Source of the DNA: Pithys albifrons albifrons
Lineage: Eukaryota > Chordata > Aves > Passeriformes > Thamnophilidae
Reading direction: 5' to 3'
NCBI RefSeq assembly: GCF_047495875.1
Contig: NC_092464.1
Coordinates: 4,250,737 to 4,314,736 of the forward strand
Length of the DNA: 64,000 nt
Shown: piece by piece, positions 58,022-64,000 of the stretch
Layout: every line of letters starts with the position of its first letter
How positions within the stretch are numbered: position 1 is the first letter of the stretch
Made by a program: the position numbers and the translations under genes
Notes under the pieces: model-generated
Databases searched by the model: none
Told to the model about the DNA's origin: nothing
What the model saw: only the letters and a program-made list of their open reading frames with translations

Positions 58022-59727
58022 GTAAATGCCTTTCAAACAAATGTGTAAAGAGGCACCTGGGCTGAAGCATCAGCAGAGTTATTGAGAAGAGCAGAATATC
58101 CCATTCTTTGCTCTGACCTTTGCAAGTCAATCAATGCACACGATGCTGATGCTTGGCATGAGGCTGCAATAACCCCCCAAATCCCAGCTCAGGAATCATG
58201 TTTGTGTAGGTATTTTCCATCATGTGTGAGCAGAGCATGAAGGAGAGAAAAGTACACAGCAAACACTTGGCTGGCACACACTGTGGACAGCAAGAGCTCA
58301 CACTGTACCAAGTGATAGGTTAATATGGGCATGACCCCAAATGTGACACACAGAGCATTTCTGTTGGCCAAGCCCCTCTGTACCTCCCTGTCCTGCTGAG
58401 TTGCCTTCTTTCAGTTCTCTGGTTTTTTCCTTAATGGTTTTAATATCTTCTCATGTCAACACTTTTCAGTCCTTGAAGGCCTGTATCAATGATTTCACTG
58501 TTTTCAGTGGCTTTAACACACAGACTTCCCCTCACAGCTGAAAATTCTCTTCCCAGCAAACTGAGCCAAGACCCCTCTGCTGTGCTGAACCAACCTGGGC
58601 CCAGTGCAGTCACACAGATCACACATGGGCTGTGGTTTACAAAGATGCTGGAAGAGAAGTGATGGGAGGAGTAAATCTAGACATGACACAGTTCTTTGTC
58701 TGAGAAATCAAGTTTCAGAATTTCCTGTGTATTGGAAAAAGAGAGATGCTGACTGGTTTCCAAGTGTTTAGATTATCAGAATCTGCATGAAATGGGCTTC
58801 AGAAGATTAAAGTTAGTGCTGCATAAACAGTTCATCAGAAGAATACACATTTGAAATGAAGAAAGGAATCTTGATCATCTTCTAAGAACTACAAACTCAA
58901 AGGAAACAACTAAAAAAAAAAAAAGTAGATCACGAAGAAGAGGGTATTAGTAATTCTCAAAAAGCCAGTTCACTTTGCACAGATCTGAAAAATTACATCA
59001 ATAGAATTTACTGTAATCAGAGTAACCCTGGATGATGTCACAGCTAAGTAATGAACAGCTCATATGATTAATTACATCAGGTTTATGAGCAGCACAATTA
59101 CCTGAGCACCAAGTTGACATATTCAGATGGTTTCTGATTGCAGGACCCTCGAGCTCAAACATTACTGTGTTGCCATTGTCTCATTTGAGTCCAGATCTCT
59201 TTGATTTCCTGTCCAACACAGCAAAAGTATCTGTACATTCATTTTTCCCCTGTCAGTTCAAGCACAAGAGTCTCACTGACTACACTCAATAGACTTTCCA
59301 AAGATGAAAGGCTTGTACAGTTTTGAAGTAATGCATCTATTTGTCTTCTAGAAATGAAGAACCTACGCCTAAAACTTACTGGAGGGTTAACAACCCACAC
59401 ACTAAAGCACTTTTTATCTGAAAATTGATTTCTTTCATCTACAGATGTTGAGCAGGGAAGAGCAAAATCCATATCAGATTGGAACACGGGGGAAAAAATT
59501 GCAAGAAATTATTTGGATCAAAGCAAGAAAGAGAGAGCTTATTTATTCTACCTTACAGCTCATTAAAAATAAACATAAAAAGCTGTCAGGCAGCAGAATA
59601 AATTGTAAGGAAAAGAGAGAGGAGGGAAAGGTCCATGCAGTGCACTGAGTGTTTGTCAGAGTGGGCAGAGCACCCTTTTTGGTGGCAGCCTGACTGCAGC
59701 TGCAGAGCCCTTTGTGTCCTCTGACAT
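58022..59727. other. No recognised gene or repeat
   Basis: No exon or element is recognised. An A run lies at 58913-58924. The tract 59000-59120 is AT-rich with homeodomain-core and CRE-like words, but this alone is weak evidence of regulation. Confidence 0.45.
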
Positions 59728-60075
59728 GGAATCATAGAATAGAAACATAGATTCGATTGGGTTGGAAAAGGTCATCAAGTCCAACCCTTGGTCCAACTCC
59801 AGGCCCTTTACCAGATCATGGCACTCAGTGCCACGGCCAAGCTCAGTTGATAAACCTCCAGGGGTGGGGAATCCACCCCCTCTCTGGGCAGCCCATTCCA
59901 ATGCCTGAGCACTCTCTCTGCAAAGAATTTTTCTCTGATCTCCAACTTCAATTTCCCCTGGCAGAGCTTGAGCCCATCGTGCCCCCTTGTCCTATTGCTG
60001 AGTGCCTGGGAGAAGAGACCAACCCCCACCTGGCCAGAACTTCCCTTCAGGGAAATGCAAAAGAGCACTTTGCAG
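59728..60075 (-). mobile_element. CR1 LINE fragment, minus
   Basis: It carries the subfamily signature 'gattgggttggaaaaggtca' and 'cccttggtccaactccaggc', then 'cactcagtgccacggccaag', 'aacctccaggggtggggaat', 'gcactctctctgcaaagaat' and 'gggagaagagaccaaccccc'. The same signature recurs at 61564-61637. It lies back to back with the plus-strand CR1 at 60135. Frames on both strands are repeat-derived. Confidence 0.94.
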
Positions 60076-60134
60076 TGGTTAACTCTTCAGAGCATCAGGC
60101 TTTGCCAGCTTTGCCTCTTCATCTCTGATTTGCA

Positions 60135-60692
60135 GATAAAATGTGGACTAGGGCAGTGACCAACCCCCTGTGCTTGGAGCAGGTGAAGCACCTCAAATCC
60201 TGGGCTCAGTTCTGGACCCCTCACATCAAGAAAGACCTTGAGGGGCTGGAGCATGTCCAGGGAAGGGAATGGAGCTGGGAAGGGGCTGGAGCAGCAGGAG
60301 CAGCTGAGGGAGCTGGAGGGGCTCAGCCTGGAGAAAAGGAGGCTCAGGAGGGATCTTCTGGCTCTTCAATCCCTGCCAGGAGGGGGGACCAGGGGAGGGG
60401 TCAGGCTCTGCTCCAGGGAACAGGGACAGGATCGGAGGACATGGCCTCAAGTTGCACCAAGGGAGGTTTAGACTGGACAACAGGGAAAATTTCTTCTCAG
60501 AAAGGGTGGTGAGGCTTTGGAACAGGAAGTGGTGGGGTCACCATCCCTGGAAGTGTTTAGAAAGTGTGTGGATGTGGCACTTGGGGACATGGTTTAGTGG
60601 TGGGCTTGGCAGTGATGGCTGAATGGTTTGACCCAGTGATCTCAGAAGTCTTTTCCAACCCAAATAATTCTATGACCTTATGATTCTGTGGC
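60135..60692 (+). mobile_element. CR1 LINE 3' fragment, plus, about 560 bp
   Basis: It runs from late ORF2 ('gggctcagttctggacccct', 'cttgaggggctggagcatgt') through 'gctcagcctggagaaaagga', 'aggtttagactggacaacag' and 'ccatccctggaagtgtttag' to 'cttttccaacccaaataatt' and the tail 'ctatgaccttatgattctgt'. It resembles 31465-32037 in subfamily and length. Non-functional. Confidence 0.95.
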
Positions 60693-61563
60693 CTACTAAG
60701 GCATTTTGTGAAATTAATTCAGGATACACTTTGAAATTACTTTTGTGATTGATGCAATAGTGACCTCATTTGCAAAGGTCATCAAAATGATATCAAAATT
60801 ATGGTAATAATAATGCCTTAATTAGAAATTCAACCAAATAAAATGATTTTCACGATGGGAAGGATAAAACAGGTTGGCTAAACATTGAAAGGTATAATTA
60901 CAATTCTAACACCTGATACATTTTCATCCTTTCCTGCATGGCAACTTTTGATAAATTTGTTAAAGACCAGGTATTTTAGTATGTAAAGAGATGTCTAAAG
61001 CTGTAAAATCTTACCCACTAAAAACAAAACTAGAGATGAAACAGTCTAAAAAATTAGAAAACCCACAGGAGAATGACCAAGGACTTTCAGAAGCAAAGAT
61101 TGCAGAACAAAATTAACCCTTTTACAAAAGAAATATGTCATATGCTCATCTGTTTTAAACCACTGTGGCTCCACTATCTGGATATTGCAGGGAGTCATTT
61201 CCTTCTCCTTCCTATAGTTAGCACTGCATAAAAACCTACCACCCTGGAGCCTGTTGTTATAATTTCTCTGCCAGAAGTTGCTTATCCATAGCAGAATCAG
61301 CAGAGATAACACCTTCACAGTTGCTCCAGTGCAGAATTTGATATCTTAGCTCAAGGCTGCTCTTTCAGGAACTTATCTGTGGCTGACATTGTTGGGCTAG
61401 ACCAGACTGCAGTGGCAAAAAACCTCCAGGGAAGATGGGGGTAAGCACTTCTTGTTTTAAACCAGCTCAGTGGTGGGAAAGAACAGATGGGGGGAAAAAG
61501 TGGGATTTAAATAGATTTATTTGAATAAATGTAGCCATATTGCACTGGAGTTGGTGTCATTTT
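60693..61563. other. No recognised gene or repeat
   Basis: The AT-rich tract 60700-60900 has words such as 'caaaggtcat' and 'cttaattagaaatt' that might belong to a non-coding regulatory element; weak evidence only. No exon or element is recognised. Confidence 0.4.
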
Positions 61564-61693
61564 AGAATCATAGAATCATAGAATCGATTGGGTTGGAAAA
61601 GACCTCCGAGATCATCGAGTCCAACCCTTGGTCCAACTCATAAAATAGCTTGGGTTGGAAGGGACCTTAAAGAATGTTTAGTTGCAACTCGAC
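61564..61693 (-). mobile_element. Two adjoining CR1 tails, minus (nested)
   Basis: The first tail (61564-61637) reads 'tagaatcatagaatcatag', 'gattgggttggaaaagacct' and 'cccttggtccaactc'. A second, different tail follows at once ('ataaaatagcttgggttgga', 'gggaccttaaagaatgttt'). The arrangement fits a short younger CR1 inserted at the 3' end of an older copy. Confidence 0.88.
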
Positions 61694-63914
61694 AAGAGTT
61701 TACAGTCAGGGGTGATCCAGCCTGTGATATTGAAGGTACCAATCATCCCATTTGACAGTAAGAGCCTATTATCAGATTAATCATAAGCTGGAGAGTCTGT
61801 TCTGCTAAAGGAGTTATAGAAGCCCAGGTGGCTACACAGAAGTCGGAAAGTTTTGGCTGTGGACATCTGAAGCTGAGGGAGATGAACCTCAGCCACAATG
61901 ACTGAGTGGTACAGCATAATGTGACTTCCAATACTGAACAGCCAAGTGAAGTGTTTTCCCAGGCTGTCAGGGGAACCATGAGCACCAAGTGGCTGCCCTG
62001 ATGAAGAGGAGGGCTCAGAGGTGGCTGTGCCCTGGTGTTTGTGCTCTCAGCTGATAACCAGAAGCTTTGTGCTTCAGTGAGGACAATCTCTCAACTCCAG
62101 CTGTGCTGTTTAGCTACAGAGACAGAACAGCTAATCTGTTCCTAGGGATTTTCATAATTATCTCAGAAATATCAGAACGAGAAAAATAAGCTAAACTGGA
62201 AATATTCCTGTTGCCTTTGGGGATTTCTTGTTAGGGATTCTGGAGAGTTTAGGAATATGGGCACAAGCAAAGAATACCTGAGGGACAAAAGGGTTTTACT
62301 AATAAATATCATGTAACCCTAAAGTTTTTACATAAGGGTCTGTGTTCCAAGTATGGAATCAGTGGGTGAATCCATGTCAAAGGCAAAGCCTTTCTTGTGA
62401 TTAACTGATTTCCAAAAAGATTCTTCCCCTGTGAGTCTCTCACTCCCTCCTCTGGCCTCCAGTGGAGCACCCAAAATAAAACAATGATCTTTGGTGTTAG
62501 GAGCCTTAAAAGCACACACAGAGTTAGAACATCTGCAGAGTTCTCATGTATGTGTCATTTTGTTTAGTTCTGTCTCTGAAAAGGATTTATTCTATTTCTA
62601 GAGAAATGGAGAAATTTGGGAAGGTGCTTGTTGGAGGTAATGATCTTGAATGACAACTTCTTGCCTAATCTAAATATTTTTAGAATATTATAAATAAGTT
62701 TGGGTGGCAAATTTGAAAACTCACATCACTTGTTAGTTCCAGAAAGAAAGGGTCTGGTGTAGGGTGTTGAACTATTTGCTTAAATCCTTTTTACAGTGCA
62801 TCTTATACTGCTTTGTGATGCTCATATATATTCATCCTCCCATAAATCCAATTACCTACAATATGTTGCTTCATCATCTTCCACTTCTCTCCCTTTCTAG
62901 TTCTTTATTTTCTCTAAGCAGTCTCAAATACCAACTTCCTGGAGATTCTTTCAGCCTAAGGGCAATGTTTTATGAGTAAAAAAAAACCCCACCTAATACC
63001 TAAAATCAGTGATATAAATAAAACCCCTTAGAGATAAATCTGATTGGAAAAACAGAAAGAGGGAGATTTGGTTCTCACTCAGTGTTGGGATTCATTTTGG
63101 AAATGTGAAGTTGACAAAAATGTGTCCTGATCTAAACCAAAGCATTAGCAAATCCATATGTCCTCTAAACACCTGCTATAGACTCTCTGGGCAAACAGTT
63201 CTCAAGCTGAGAAGCAGAAGTTGAATTTGGATAATAAAAAATGTGGATAAACTTCAGGCCAAAATGAACTTCCATAATGCAAACTATTCCACAATTCATC
63301 TGGAATGCTGGTATAACATAATGGCTGCTTCTGGAGTTTGTTATTTTAGTGCTGGCTTTCCCCACACTGTATTTCCCAATCTATTTCTAACCTGCATCTC
63401 TTTCAAGTCTGACATGTTTTTCTTGTCTGTGCCTCAACATCTCAATAGGTTTCCTTTTCAGCTGTTATATTTTACTTCCCCTTCCAACTTCTAAGATCCA
63501 TTGCTCCCCTTTAACCTTTTGCTCAGACACTGAGGATCTCTTGTGCCATTCCTGAGCTAACCTTCCTTTGAGTAAATAGAAATAAAGGTCAGGCCAGTGC
63601 TGCTGAGATCCAGGTTCCTGTGCTCCTCAGAGGGCAGTCTGGGCTGATGGTTCCCTTCAGAATGGTATCTCCACTTCAGGTGTAGTGCTGCAGATGTTTC
63701 AACCATCAGCTCTCCCTGAATTACCAATACCATTGTGTTCCTCCATGGAAAGAACATTCAGGGTGTAGTTAAGGCTGAGCTGGCCATCATCTCCTCAGGG
63801 ATGCAGCATTTATCCCAAATGGAGGAACCAGAAGCAGTGCTGGATAGCTGAGCCTGGAAGGGCAGGAGATTCATCCCTCTTGCTTGTGCTCTCATGTGGA
63901 CTTACAGTTTATAC
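61694..63914. other. No recognised gene or repeat
   Basis: 2.2 kb without recognisable elements. Frames are under 85 codons. A short A run occurs at 62978-62985. Confidence 0.45.
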
Positions 63915-64000
63915 CACAGCTCTGGAGTCCCAGCTCAGGAAGGACATGGACCTGTCAGAGCGAGTCCAGAGAAGGCACCAAGATGATCACAGAGATGGAG
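63915..64000 (+). mobile_element. CR1 LINE, late ORF2 region, cut by window edge, plus
   Basis: The last 85 bp match the CR1 segment that precedes the 3' UTR: 'ctctggagtcccagctcagg', 'aaggacatggacctgtcaga', 'gcgagtccagagaaggcacc' and 'aagatgatcacagagatgga'. The rest of the element should continue to the right of the window. Confidence 0.88.

Overview
The window looks like repeat-rich, gene-poor DNA from a bird, most likely a passerine. It carries about two dozen CR1 (chicken repeat 1) LINE fragments on both strands. Many still end in the family's 3' tail, ATTCTATGATTCTG-like, read on minus as 'agaatcatagaatc' next to 'ggttggaagggacc'. It also holds four well-bounded solo LTRs and one tRNA-Ile-headed SINE with a CR1-type tail; as I remember it, this architecture is that of TguSINE1, described from zebra finch. 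I see no convincing host exon, rRNA gene, functional tRNA gene or CRISPR array. Nearly every open frame is either a chance frame or lies inside a repeat. The window is best read as intergenic or deep intronic sequence.

Layout. 1-20 kb: scattered CR1 pieces, a solo LTR at 7027-7542 with a CAGGG target duplication, and a perfect 16-bp hairpin at 7665-7715. 20.1-21.4 kb: the most unusual locus, the C-terminal part of a non-CR1-like non-LTR retrotransposon polyprotein. It has reverse-transcriptase tail motifs, then a Gly-His-(Ile/Val)-Ser-Arg-Met-Glu-Asp-His motif, then a basic segment and a cysteine/histidine finger. The Arg-Met-Glu-Asp-His segment has been amplified in place into a 15-copy, 37-bp minisatellite. 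21.4-34 kb: unique-looking sequence, an LTR at 26795-27415 and CR1 fragments. 34-45 kb: a candidate LTR (34460-34912) and a three-element cluster at 40105-40676 that ends in the SINE. 45-49 kb: an LTR in minus orientation (45299-45926) and a ~0.9 kb CCAA tetranucleotide array with regularly phased C-runs. 49-64 kb: CR1 fragments, a pentanucleotide array with variant domains (55874-56062), a second copy of the 7-kb LTR in the opposite orientation (57492-58016), and a CR1 running off the right edge.

How the parts relate. No operon or pathway is visible. The structure is a record of successive insertions: CR1 and the SINE that depends on its machinery, retroviral LTRs reduced to solo copies by recombination, and secondary tandem expansion of simple and coding-derived sequence. 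All family assignments are from reading the sequence and from memory of these families; subfamily names were not checked against a repeat library.
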